A stretch of 21,747 nt of DNA from Candidatus Villigracilis adiacens. GTDB taxonomy: Bacteria; Chloroflexota; Anaerolineae; Anaerolineales; Villigracilaceae. The notes below the pieces were generated by a model that did not search any database, was not told the DNA's origin, and was given only the letters and a program-made list of their open reading frames with translations. Positions within the stretch are counted from its first letter, which is position 1. Each line of letters opens with the position of its first letter. Both the position numbers and the translations under genes were made by a program. Of this stretch, positions 1 to 8,161 are shown one piece after another. The stretch spans positions 1 to 21,747 of the forward strand of contig JADJBU010000014.1 of the NCBI GenBank assembly GCA_016703605.1, written 5' to 3'.

Positions 1-22
1 TCACTATCTTTTCCCCTGCTGT

Positions 23-1217
23 TTATTCTCTCGTGATGACACTGTCAACCGACCAAATTTTATTGAAATCCGGTTGGGTTTTCATTGCACTGTCAACGCT
101 GAACACTTCATCGGCACGATAAACCTGTTCCATACATATCCGGTCCTTCGCGCACAATCCCTGCCTGTACGAGCTTTTCAATGTATTGGCGCAGTTTTGA
201 AAGGCATATCCACCTTCCTGCCAACTGCTTTGCATTGAATATCGGACGCCCAAACAAGAAATCGTACTGCTCCCATACCGAGTTTTTATCAGCATCGACG
301 ATGGGCTGATACCGTGCGCGGATAGTTTTAGCGCGTTCCATGCAGGCAGCACTGTCTTGAGATTGGGCGTTCACACCGCTGGGAAAAAGCGCAACCATGC
401 CTCCCAATCACCGCGCTGGGAGACTGCCCGGCAAAATGATCGTAATACTCCTGGCGATACCGTTCCGAAATAGACGCTCAGGTTAAGCAAAGGCTGTGGA
501 AGAATTTTCCACTCTGCAAACAGAAGCGCCATCAACAAGCACGTCACACGACCGTTCCCATCCGAAATGGATGGATGGCTTCAAACGGTAATGAATCATG
601 GCAGCGCGTGCCCAGAGTCGGGATATCGGTGCTGGTATGAATGAATTTTCCAGCTGTAATGCCGGGTTCATTTTCATCCACAGGCGGCGGAACATAGGTT
701 GCGGTTGCGCAGTGTACTGCCTGCTGCACCAATCCAGTTTTGGGTGATAAACTCTCCGGGTGTTAGGTTTCCACCACGCACATCTTGCATCAACTTCTCA
801 TGTATTTCGCGGATAGACGCAGACTCATGAAATCGTTTGGACGTTCCAGCCATAATCAAGCGCAGCAACGTAGTTGTGGACTTCACGCACATCATCATGC
901 GATTCAGAAAAGATATTTGGGCGAATTCATGGTGTATAGTTCTGCCAATGTATGGCGCGGGTACCTTCAATCCGGGAAGAGAGCACAGCTTCACGTCGGA
1001 TAAATGCCTGCACATCAGTAAACGTGGAAATGGGAACGCATCTGCCAACGTCGCAAGCCGGCTTAATTAAAGCGCTCGGCTTCAGATAATGCTGAAACCA
1101 ACGGCAAAGTCCAGTTTATCTTTTTGGGGGTAAGGGAGCAGGAATAAAGGCGTAATATCCTTTCTGGGTCAAGACCACTTGTCCTGCTTCAAGGGAACGA
1201 AAATCATTTGGTTTCAT
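23..1217 (-). CDS. Fic family protein (AMP-transferase), frameshifted
   Basis: Fic proteins transfer AMP from ATP to hydroxyl side chains of target proteins. The start is ATG at 1217 (MKPNDFRSLEAGQVVL...), with AAGGA nine bases upstream. Read through several frameshifts, the protein has the N-terminal inhibitory motif SSRIEG (fits [S/T]xxxE[G/N], near 965), which places it in the class with an N-terminal inhibitory helix. It then has REIHEKLMQDVRGG near 800. The catalytic motif near 565 is split: HPF is in one frame and DGNGRVTC in the next, so one missing T restores HPFSDGNGR. The C-terminal part (ARYQPIVDADK; FLFGRPIFNAKQLAG) resembles the winged-helix tail of this family. The end is uncertain: one frame stops at 108, the better family-like frame (VYRADEVFSV) stops at 23. 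At least five indels are needed. It is divergent from the integrase and no antitoxin gene is visible. Confidence 0.85.
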
Positions 1218-1271
1218 GAAGTTTTGTCCTTGTGTAAATAAGTAACTTTTATAATAGCACTTTTACTGCTA

Positions 1272-1306
1272 AATATGTAAATTAGGAAGTTCTTTATTTA
1301 CATATT
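1272..1306. promoter_or_regulatory. 11-bp inverted repeat in the fic/integrase divergent region
   Basis: AATATGTAAAT at 1272-1282 is repeated perfectly in inverse at 1296-1306, with a 13-base spacer. It lies 55 bases upstream of the fic start and about 110 bases upstream of the integrase start, in AT-rich DNA unlike its surroundings. The geometry suits an operator for a dimeric repressor or a recombinase/excisionase binding site. The spacer is longer than the 6-8 bases usual between tyrosine recombinase core sites, so an operator is the better guess. The rest of 1218-1416 shows no gene. Confidence 0.5.
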
Positions 1307-1416
1307 GCCACAACGAACAGCAGCATCAAGATATGGTCTTTTTGTAAAAATACCGAAACAATACCGACACGAAAAACTCTCCCCTATTTCCATTCAGATA
1401 TTCTTGCGCCCACTGA

Positions 1417-2336
1417 ATGGAAACGAACCTCTTCCTCACCCAATCTCCCAATCTGGAAATCTACCAGACCCTCGACCTACGCAAGTGGATCGGCATCTAC
1501 CTGCATGCCTGCCGCTCGCGCAACCTTTTAGCGGCACCATCGAGTTTTATAGCAAGAAACTCGGCGCGTTTTCCGATTCTGCCTAGAACACAACGTAGCC
1601 GACATCCCGCAGATCAGCGCGGACTTGATCCGTCAGTTCCTGATCGCCCTGAACGAGAGCGGACACCGCCCCGCCGGCGTCCACTGCTACTACCGTTCGA
1701 TCAAGACCTTCCTGAAATGGTATGAGCGCGAAACCGAGCCGGAGAACTGGCGCAACCCGATCAACAAGGTTCATGCGCCCTCGTCCGCTCGAGCCGCTGG
1801 ACCCGGTCAGCATCGAAACCATCAAAGCCATGCTCGGAAACCTGCAAGCGCGGAAAACTTTCCGATGCCCGCGATAGAGCCTCCCTGCTGGTGCTGCTGG
1901 ATACCGGCATGCGTCTGGCGGAATTTCTCTCCCAGAACATGGAGGCTGCCGATCCAATCACCGGCATGATCCTGATCCCCTCGGGAAAAAGCAGAAAGCC
2001 ACGCAATGTATATCTGGGCGATAAATCGCGCCAGTCCTGCGCAGGTACGTCAAGGAACGCAAGGATTACAACCCGGCGCTCGGGGTCTCAAATCCGGCGA
2101 ACGCCTGACCGAAACCGGGCTGCGCATGATGCTGCGGCGGCGGCAGCCAAGCCCGGCGTCCCGGTGCCATCACCGCATGACTTCCGACGAGCATTTGCCA
2201 TCGAGCGCTGGCGCGCCAGGTCGACATCCTGACCCTCTCCAAACTCATGGGGCATACCTCCTTGCAGGTCCTGAACCGCTATATCAAACAGATCGGCGAA
2301 GACCCTGGCGGGCGGCCAAACAATCCTCGCCCGTAG
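1417..2336 (+). CDS. Tyrosine recombinase / phage-type integrase, frameshifted
   Basis: This is a site-specific recombinase of the lambda-integrase class, which cuts and joins DNA through a tyrosine. From ATG at 1417 (METNLFLTQSPNLEIYQ) an N-terminal SAM-like core-binding domain runs through LIRQFLIALNESGHRP and YYRSIKTFLKWYERE. The catalytic domain follows: the first arginine in LLDTGMRLAEFL (about 1891-1926), a histidine-x-x-arginine box HDFRRAFAI near 2190, the second histidine in LMGHTSLQ, and the tyrosine in VLNRYIKQ near 2280. The stop is TAG at 2334-2336. About 305 residues is normal for the family. At least four indels break it. It sits just before parA with 25 bases between, as the first gene of a plasmid-like module. 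Its natural target site is not visible. Confidence 0.85.
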
Positions 2337-2361
2337 ATGAAACTTTTAACAAAGGAAACCA

Positions 2362-3122
2362 ATAACCATCCTCACGATCGCCAATCAAAAGGCGGGGTCG
2401 GCAAGACCACCACCGCCCCTCACCCTCGCGCACGGGCTAGCACGCCGCGGCAAACGCACCCTGCTGTTGGATTTCGACCCGCAGGGACAGGCGGCGCGCG
2501 CCTTGCACCTCTCTCCTCGCCGGCATTCTATGCCCTGCTACGATGGACACCGGTTTCAATGAAACCGCCTACATCCAAAACAAGATCATGGAAACCGGAC
2601 GAGAAAATCTCTGGTTGCTGCCCGGCAACAAACAAACCGCCGATGCACAGGCGATGATCAACTCGCAAGGCAAGCCGATCTCCTGGGTGCGAGAGACATT
2701 GGAACGTTTTCGCACCTCTCAATATCACTATCTGGTGCTGGATACCGCCCCTAGCCTGGGAGGGATTCAGGAACGCGTCCTATGGGCAAGCGACATGGTG
2801 ATCGTGCCGACACCGGCAGAAGCGCTCGGCTCAGACGGTCTTCGGCAGGTGCTGGACACCATGAAGCGACTCTCCGCTGAGAAAGGATGGAAAGGTGGTC
2901 TGTTCGGCGTGTTGCCGACTTTCTTTATGGAACAGGTCAAAGAACATCGCATCAACCTGGATGCCATGCAGAAACTTGGGGAAGTTGGTTCTGCCGCCCA
3001 TCCATCGTGCCGTGGTGCTGGCGGAATGTCCCGCTTTTGGAAAAACGATCTTCGAACATGCACCAGACTGCCGTGCAACAGAGGAATACAGCCGGCTGGT
3101 GGACATCGTTCTCAAGGCATAG
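2362..3122 (+). CDS. parA: ParA family partition ATPase, frameshifted
   Basis: ParA ATPases segregate plasmids or mobile elements by ATP-dependent binding to nucleoid DNA. The deviant Walker A box KGGVGKTTT lies near 2390-2416, after ANQ in an adjacent frame. The A-prime strand (TLLLDFDPQGQ) follows near 2470. Walker B-type YHYLVLDTAPSLGG is near 2725-2765, and DMVIVPTPAEALGSDGL near 2795. The C-terminal part (LFGVLPTFFMEQVKEH; LAECPAFGKTIFEHA) is typical of the family. The stop TAG is at 3120-3122. AAAGGAAA at 2351-2358 is a good ribosome site, but the codon in register is ATA (2362), perhaps a misread ATG. Frameshifts lie near 2388, 2420, 2540 and 2990. Seven bases separate it from the next gene, so the two are surely co-transcribed. 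Confidence 0.88.
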
Positions 3123-3129
3123 GGTAAAG

Positions 3130-3783
3130 ATGTCACGTAAGGATATGCTCACCGACACACATACCGATACGGGTCGGAGTGAATTTGCCGACAGTATCCC
3201 GCTTGCCGCTACAGCTGGAAGATGGAACCGCCCCGGTCGGCGTCCCGCCAAGCGCAATCGCCAATGGGAAAAGGCACATCGCCCGTACCGATATGTCAAC
3301 GTGCCACTGGAAGTACGGGAAGACGTTTGGCACTGGCAGAGCATCTGCGTGCCTGCAAGTGATGTGGCTCATGCCTTCTTCGAATATGGCTTTGAATGTG
3401 TCGATGAAGGGAAACTGTCATTGACGGCGCAACCCAATCCGCTTGGGCGAAAGATGACTCTCTTTCCGCAGAAGCGGATTGGGGCGTGGGAAGAAGCGGA
3501 AGGTCCACAAAACGATATCCCTGCCCGTAAAAAGAGAAAGGTCGAACGAAAGCAGAAATCCGTTCCAGCTGTCTCGTATCGCGTCCCGCCTGGCGTTCAT
3601 ATGGATCTGTGTTCATTGGCGGAAGGTCTGGCGGTTCCTGTGGGTGATATGGTCACACTTTTTCTGCAGCATGGGTTGAAGGCGTATCGAGCCGGCAGGT
3701 TGAAGTTGATGCCTCATCCCGTGACCGTGAAAATGACCTTGAAAAGGGATCGAGGACATGAGCATTCGCAGAAAACTGAGTGA
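3130..3783 (+). CDS. ParA-partner candidate with two ribbon-helix-helix-like repeats
   Basis: This is an intact 217-residue protein starting at ATG 3130 (MSRKDMLTDTHTD). I cannot assign it to a named family, but it contains two related segments of about 60 residues: 52-112 (YVNVPLEVREDVWHW, VPASDVAHAFFEYGF, GKLSL, MTLFP) and 148-206 (YRVPPGVHMDLCSLAEG, VPVGDMVTLFLQHGL, GRLKL, KMTLK). Each reads as a short strand followed by two helices, like the ribbon-helix-helix fold used by centromere-binding partners such as ParG. A basic linker (KKRKVERKQK, about 134-143) joins them and the first 50 residues are a basic tail. Its place directly after parA and directly before a repeat array suggests a DNA-binding partition partner. 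This function is inferred. The protein is free of frameshifts, unlike its neighbours. Confidence 0.75.
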   Translation: MSRKDMLTDTHTDTGRSEFADSIPLAATAGRWNRPGRRPAKRNRQWEKAHRPYRYVNVPLEVREDVWHWQSICVPASDVAHAFFEYGFECVDEGKLSLTAQPNPLGRKMTLFPQKRIGAWEEAEGPQNDIPARKKRKVERKQKSVPAVSYRVPPGVHMDLCSLAEGLAVPVGDMVTLFLQHGLKAYRAGRLKLMPHPVTVKMTLKRDRGHEHSQKTE

Positions 3784-3807
3784 ATTTTTCAGGGTCAAAC
3801 ATTTGGG

Positions 3808-3878
3808 TATGCGGTTCCGCATAGCCTCCGCATTTTCCGTATACATGCCGCGACTATCTCCGCATAATTTGCCGCATA
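3808..3878. repeat. CCGCAT-box array (candidate centromere or iterons)
   Basis: Between the parA operon and the replication-type gene lie CCGCAT-like boxes on the plus strand: CCGCATA 3817-3823, CCGCATT 3828-3834, CCGTATA 3837-3843, CCGCGAC 3848-3854, CCGCATA 3860-3866 and CCGCATA 3872-3878. There is also one inverted copy, TATGCGG, at 3808-3814. Start-to-start steps are 11, 9, 11, 12 and 12 bases, close to one DNA turn. The inverted and first direct copies form a 16-base palindrome. This layout fits binding by ribbon-helix-helix proteins or replication initiators. Confidence 0.6.
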
Positions 3879-3969
3879 CCTTCTCTTTACAGGAAAGGCT
3901 GTGCGCCGCGATTTGAACTCAGGATGACCTGTGGCACATCTTTAGAAAATCGTTCGCTAGCGACTTCCT

Positions 3970-4876
3970 GTGGGTTTCCAAAACTGGGGAAAGCAGCAGG
4001 CGCGGGAGACCTCAAACCGCGTGTGGAAGCAAAGCGGCAAAGGCGGACGCCGTTATTGCTACTGCTGGCAATGGCGGACTGGTCCGATGACTGGGGCTAT
4101 TGCCATCCTAGCATTGAGCAGATGGCAATCAAGTGCCGGCAGACCGAACGCAATATCTTGAACCTGATCGCGGACCTGGAGAACTCCAGCGAACTGCCGG
4201 CTGGCACGCGGAAAGGCGGCAGGGGCAAAGGTAGCGGGTCGGTCTATCAGGTCATCACGGGGATGAACCAAGTGGCGATCACTGCCAGTGAACAGTCGTC
4301 GCCACTGGCGCGAATTACGTTGGCAAAACTGGCAAGCGGAGAAGTCGCTCCCCATCTGCGGCAAAACCGCCATTGGAAACGGATGAAAGATTTCAGGTGA
4401 AAACTTTTCACGTGAAAAACAGAGTCCCGATTTTTCACCAGTTGTCCCTTGCGCATTAAAGGAATTAATTAACGTCAGTGACTCTTCTACTCCTACTTCC
4501 GGGAACGCAGAAACGCGCAGAAAGCCATCGCCGGAAGAACGTGCAGGAAGCCTTGTATCGAGTTGGTGCGACCCGGACTCCTGACCCTGCCCAATTCCGA
4601 GCAGCGGACGGTGGCATTGCGTGTCTTGGGCATGTACCTTCAACGCTACCCCTCGCCACAAGCAGCAGCGCAAGCCTTGGAAGCCGTTCGCTGCCGAAGC
4701 CGACGCGCGGGATCCGTCCCACCAATTTGTGCTGGCTGTCCGAATGGGCGGCGGTGGGACAAATCCCCAAACAGCGCAATAAATCTCGAAGCAACCCAAA
4801 GCCGGTGCCGAGCACTGAGCCGGCAGTGGATTACGAGGCAATCCGGCAGCGGATGGAAGCGGAACTCCAACCTTGA
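3970..4876 (+). CDS. Helix-turn-helix replication-type protein, frameshifted
   Basis: Start is taken as GTG at 3970 (GFQNWGKQQARETSNRVWKQS), as the same frame has stops at 3925, 3943 and 3958. The core LLLLLAMADWSDDWGYCHPSIEQ... about 4050-4130, followed by LARKCR-like IKCRQTERNILNLIADLE, is a winged helix-turn-helix of the kind found in phage and plasmid replication initiators and replisome organisers. A Gly/Arg-rich wing (KGGRGKGSGSVYQV) follows. Downstream the sequence continues in other frames: ERFQVKTFHVKNRVP about 4395-4430, LTLPNSEQRTVALRVLGMY about 4575-4640, and a C-terminus (PAVDYEAIRQRMEAELQP) stopping at 4876. I read this as one gene of about 300 residues with four or more indels. 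A split into two genes near 4460 is possible. The next gene, a DnaC-like loader, starts 19 bases on, a common pairing in mobile replicons. Confidence 0.6.
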
Positions 4877-4895
4877 TCGAAAGGAAAGATAACGT

Positions 4896-5718
4896 ATGAA
4901 CCATATCTCAGACCTTACACCGGAGGGCATTCAGAATGCCGGCAAGGACGGAGCTATTCCGAAACCAATTCAGCATGGCGATTGCTCTCCAGATTGCCCG
5001 GAATGTAGCGGGATCGGGTATGTCCGCTATGAAGTGCCAATCGGACATCCAAAGTTCGGCAAGGTGGAACGCTGCCGTTATGCGCAGTCGCGTGATATTG
5101 CGGCACATCTGCGTTCCAGAAACATCGATCCACGCATGGATTGACTGCTGACGAGATCCGCCATTTGAACTGGGACCTGGTGCGCAAGGGAGTCAATCAG
5201 GCAGACCAGGCTTGTGCCACCACGCGCAAAGCCTTTGAAGAGGGACATGGATTGGTGTTTCTCTACGGTGGGTTCGGACAGGGCAAGAGCCTGATCTTGA
5301 AGATCGCCGTTGCCACGGCAGTGCAGGCAAACAAAGCGGGCAGCATACGCCAACCTGGCTGGCGTGTTGGATGACATCCGCAGCGCCTATGATGAACGCG
5401 AGAACAAGATGACCAAACTGGTGCGGCGGATGGAGTGGTGGACTTCCCTGGATGTTCTTGCCAGCGATGAATTAGACAAGGTCGGGCAGACCGATTGGGC
5501 AAAGGAACGGATTTTCCAACTGCTGAACCTCCTCTACCAACGTGCGGTCCGACAGGAAGCACTGACTATCATCGCTGCCAATTACCACAGCTCGGATGAA
5601 CTCTCCGGCTACTTGAAAAGCCGCATCGAGGACAATCGCTTTGCCCGGCAATGGATATTTGATTCACCTCAAAGGCGCAGATGGACGTAAGAGCATGCCC
5701 AAGAACTGGAAGTATTAG
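4896..5718 (+). CDS. DnaC/IstB-like AAA+ ATPase (helicase loader), frameshifted
   Basis: Proteins of this class load the replicative helicase using ATP. From ATG at 4896 (MNHISDLTPEG), preceded by GGAAAG, a zinc-binding segment comes first: cysteines at residues 30, 34, 37 and 60 (CSPDCPECSGIGYV... VERC). The Walker A box is LYGGFGQGKSLIL near 5260-5300. A Walker B-like DVLASDELDKVGQ lies near 5450-5480. ALTIIAANYHSS (sensor 1) is near 5560-5590 and LKSRIEDNRFAR (arginine finger region) near 5610-5650. With one base removed near 5650 the C-terminus reads NGYLIHLKGADGRKSMPKNW and stops at TAG 5716-5718. Without that correction it would end at 5690. Other frameshifts lie near 5143 and 5345. About 270 residues fits the family. 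Confidence 0.82.
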
Positions 5719-5721
5719 CAA

Positions 5722-5901
5722 ATGGATATACTCTCCAGCCTGGCGTTGGAATGGGCGCCCATTTATCTGATGAATAGAAAGGATGTGGTATTTGATGTGT
5801 TCAAGCACCACATTTCATACAAAGATGGATTGCCGCCCTATGCTCAGGCGCGGATCATCGACCTATTGATTTTTGACAAAATAATGTCGTATGCGTCATA
5901 A
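5722..5901 (+). CDS. Small hypothetical ORF truncated by IS630 insertion
   Basis: An open frame of 59 residues starts at ATG 5722, three bases after the DnaC-like stop (MDILSSLALEWAPIYLM...). It is not recognised. Its last 12 codons lie inside the left end of the IS630 element (which begins at 5866), so the original C-terminus has been replaced. Joining 5865 to 6952 across the insertion would give RIIDL followed by KTRMMRVFILCLQ and a stop, running through the hairpin at 6951-6975. The close spacing suggests it was the last gene of the operon. Coding status is uncertain because of its size. Confidence 0.4.
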   Translation: MDILSSLALEWAPIYLMNRKDVVFDVFKHHISYKDGLPPYAQARIIDLLIFDKIMSYAS

Positions 5902-6949
5902 TCTGGCGCATGAGACCCTATGGCACAACCCAACAACTACAAGACCGTCGTGAGCAAGCGCTCAAACTACTGAAAGAAGTCCACTCAGCCAAAGAGGTCG
6001 CCACTCGTATGAAAGTTACGATGCGAAGTGTGTACCGTTGGCAACATGAACAGAAACACCCTAAACCCAAACGTGAACGTGCGCCTGGTCGATCTGCATA
6101 CCTGACCCAAAACCAAATCAAGAAACTGGAACAGGAATTGTTGAAAGGTGCATATGCCCATGGATACAGCGAAGATTACTGGACGCTGGATCGCGTGGGA
6201 CGCGTGATTTGGGATTTGTATAAGGTGCGTTATACATCCAGTGGTGTGTGGCGGTTGCTGAATGGCATGGGCTGGAGTTGCCAGAAAGTACAACGGCTAG
6301 CAATCCAACGCGATGATGAAGCGATCCGACACTGGAAACGTTGGGTCTGGCCCAAGGTCAAAAAAAGTGGCGAGACCTGAAGGCAACGCTCCTGTTAACA
6401 GATGAAGCAGGCTTCTCGTTGGTTTCACCGCTCAAGCGAAGTTGGTCGCCGCGCGGACAAACTCCAACCTCTCGGACAAGTCTGAACCATCACCAGCGGA
6501 TCAACCTATTGGGCGCTTTACTGGTAAGTCCAACCTCTAGAAAACTTCGTTTGAGTGTGCGTTCCTTTCAATGCAATCTGCGTTCTGAACACGTCATCCT
6601 TTTGTTGAAACAAGTCTTGCGGTTGGCATCAGGCGATATTATTCTTGTTTGGTACAATCACAAAATTCATGCCTCGCCGCAAACACAGGAGTTCATTGAA
6701 GATCATCCTCGAATGCATGAATATCGTTTTCCAATTTGCGCTCCTGAATTGAATCCAGTTGAATTTGTGTGGACACAAGTTAGCGAGCATACAGTGGGTT
6801 TTGCATCGCACAACATTCAGGAATTACATAGTCGCGTTCAGGCTGGCGTTACTCGTACAAGAAGCTCCAAAGACAGACTACTGGCTTGCTTGAAAACCTC
6901 TGACCTTTCTTGGAAATGATTCAGATGACATTATTTACTCAAACCTCAA
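5866..6949 (+). mobile_element. IS630-family insertion sequence, 1084 bp
   Basis: Inverted repeats of 34 bases lie at 5866-5899 and 6916-6949, matching at 26 of 34 positions, with an inner identical core AAATAATGTC. The element is flanked by TA on both sides (5864-5865 and 6950-6951), the target duplication expected for IS630. The size, the single transposase gene nearly filling the element, and the ends all agree. It interrupts the small ORF behind the DnaC-like gene. Confidence 0.88.
5910..6919 (+). CDS. IS630 family transposase, two overlapping frames
   Basis: The first frame (5910-6380) has an N-terminal helix-turn-helix region (SAKEVATRMKVTMRSVYRWQ) and a helical HTH_Tnp-like part ending in VWPKVKKSGET. 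The second frame (about 6341-6919, minus one relative to the first) carries the DDE domain: LLTDEAGFSLVS with the first aspartate, the second motif VWYNHKIHAS, and the glutamate in ELNPVEFVW. In IS630 enzymes the second motif is normally WDN, so here the second catalytic aspartate is replaced by tyrosine (TAC at 6653-6655). A run of seven A at 6360-6366 lies in the overlap and is the natural place for minus-one frameshifting or polymerase slippage. An assembly indel there cannot be excluded. Confidence 0.85.
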
Positions 6950-6950
6950 T

Positions 6951-6975
6951 AAAAACCCGCATGATGCGGGTTTTT
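6951..6975. terminator. Strong hairpin terminator at right IS630 junction
   Basis: A 12-base arm AAAAACCCGCAT (6951-6962) and its perfect complement (6964-6975) are separated by one G, with runs of A and T on the two sides. It works as a rho-independent terminator in either direction. It presumably ended the parA-dnaC operon before the IS landed at its left edge, and it now ends the transposase transcript. Confidence 0.85.
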
Positions 6976-7004
6976 ATTTTATGTTTACAATAAGCATTCA
7001 AACC

Positions 7005-7665
7005 ATGTCCATTCAAATGAACAAACTCATCCGCGCAAAACGCCGCAGTATTGCGCTGATCGTCGAACGCGACGGCAGTCTCCACGGTCCGCGCGCCGAA
7101 GCGAGCGGCGATGCGCGACATCGAGGATTCATCCGCGAGAAGGCGGATTGGATTCTGCGTTGCGCGCGAGAAGATGAAGAACGCCGTCCGGTTGCAAAAA
7201 ACAATACACGGACGGGAAAAGTTCCTGTTTCTAGGAAACGAATACGAGTTACAGATCGTCAAACCCCAACGACCCGCCTTGAAGTTCGATGGGGCTTTCA
7301 CGCTCGGCGAAACCGCCCAAAAACGCGGAGGCGGCATTCATCCGCTGGTACGGGAACAGGCATTGCAGATAATGACCGAACGGGTAAACCATTATTCCAC
7401 CCTGCATGGATTTGCCCCCAGGCAGGTCAAGGTCAACTCGGCGAAGACGCGCTGGGGTTCGTGTACTTCCACCGGCACGGTCAACTTCACCTGGCGGCTG
7501 GTGATGGCTCCGCTCGAAGTTATTGATTATGTCGTCCTGCATGAACTGGCGCATTTGAAGATAAAAAACCATTCCCCGCGCTTCTGGAAGTTGGTAGAAT
7601 CGCTCTGCCCCGAGTTCAAACGTCACCGCAAGTGGCTGAGAGGCATGGGAGGTTTGAGTCTATAA
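7005..7665 (+). CDS. YgjP-like zinc metallopeptidase (DUF45, M48-related), frameshifted N-terminus
   Basis: Start is taken at ATG 7005 (MSIQMNKLIRAKRRSIALIV). An in-frame ATG at 6981 lies against the terminator and is less likely. The strand region GSL-TVRAPKRAAMRDIE is split by two indels near 7082 and 7130, and a third near 7165 leads into the long frame that ends at 7665. The C-terminal domain is clear: VNSAKTRWGSCTSTGTVNF, then VIDYVVLHELAHLKIKNHS with the HExxH zinc motif (HELAH, about 7540) and a third-ligand histidine in NHSPRFW. This is the conserved arrangement of YgjP/DUF45 peptidases, which are cytosolic and of poorly known substrate. The next gene follows after 12 bases, so they likely form an operon. 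Confidence 0.88.
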
Positions 7666-7677
7666 AATGGAGAAATC

Positions 7678-8097
7678 ATGCTTCCTGAAACCCTGATCGA
7701 AATCCGCGACCACACCGGACCGGACTATAAACCCCTTGTGGATTACCAGTCCTGGCGGGTGGCGCTGATGAATTACACCGACGACCTGACGCCCGACAAG
7801 ATCAACCGGATGCAAAAACACACCGAGACCGATGAGGTCTTTGTGCTGATGGCGGGACGCTGTATTTTGTTTATCGGTGAAGGGAAGAGACCGTGACGAA
7901 AGTCCATGCGGTGGTTATGGAGCCGTACAAACTCTACAACGTCAGGCGCGGGTCTGGCACTCGCACACGTTCAGCGGGGACGCGCGGGTGTTGATCGTGG
8001 AAAACCGCGATACGGTGGATGCAAATTCGCCGTTCGTGGGGTTGACGGGGAACAGCAGGCAGACGTGGTGAAATTGGCGAGGAAACTTTGGGGATAG
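7678..8097 (+). CDS. Cupin-fold hypothetical protein, frameshifted
   Basis: ATG at 7678 (MLPETLIEIRDHTGPDY) has a GGAG seven bases upstream and sits 12 bases after the peptidase stop. The sequence HTETDEVFVLMAGRCILFI (about 7820-7875) is like the first cupin motif, and VWHSHTFSGDARVLIVEN (about 7950-8010) like the second. The fold is thus a small cupin of about 138 residues, with possible metal-binding histidines in both motifs. Substrate and reaction are not evident. Indels near 7890, 7950 and 8070 break it; the restored C-terminus KLARKLWG ends at TAG 8095-8097. Confidence 0.7.
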
Positions 8098-8102
8098 AAG
8101 AG

Positions 8103-8149
8103 GAAAGAAGAAAGAGGAAGATGGCAAATTCTTTCCTCTTTCTTCTTTC
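8103..8149. terminator. 17-bp perfect purine/pyrimidine stem between convergent genes
   Basis: The purine stretch 8103-8119 (GAAAGAAGAAAGAGGAA) is exactly complementary to 8133-8149, with a 13-base loop. It lies between the cupin stop (8097) and the convergent SMP-30 stop (8162). It probably ends both transcripts, though it lacks a classical GC stem and T run. Confidence 0.6.
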
Positions 8150-8161
8150 GATGAAATTAAT

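Noticed and set aside
23..1217. Fic toxin-antitoxin pair
   Set aside because: The inhibitory motif is within the same protein and no small antitoxin gene is adjacent.
3808..3878. CRISPR-like array
   Set aside because: The repeats are only 6-7 bases and spacers 2-6 bases; no cas gene is near.
4059..4904. A 281-codon open frame on the minus strand
   Set aside because: It lies opposite the HTH gene, shows no recognisable motif, and its sequence is what one expects from the complementary strand of a GC-rich coding region.
6981..7005. ATG at 6981 as start of the YgjP-like gene
   Set aside because: It falls directly on the terminator hairpin's T run with no ribosome site; the ATG at 7005 matches the family's usual N-terminus better.
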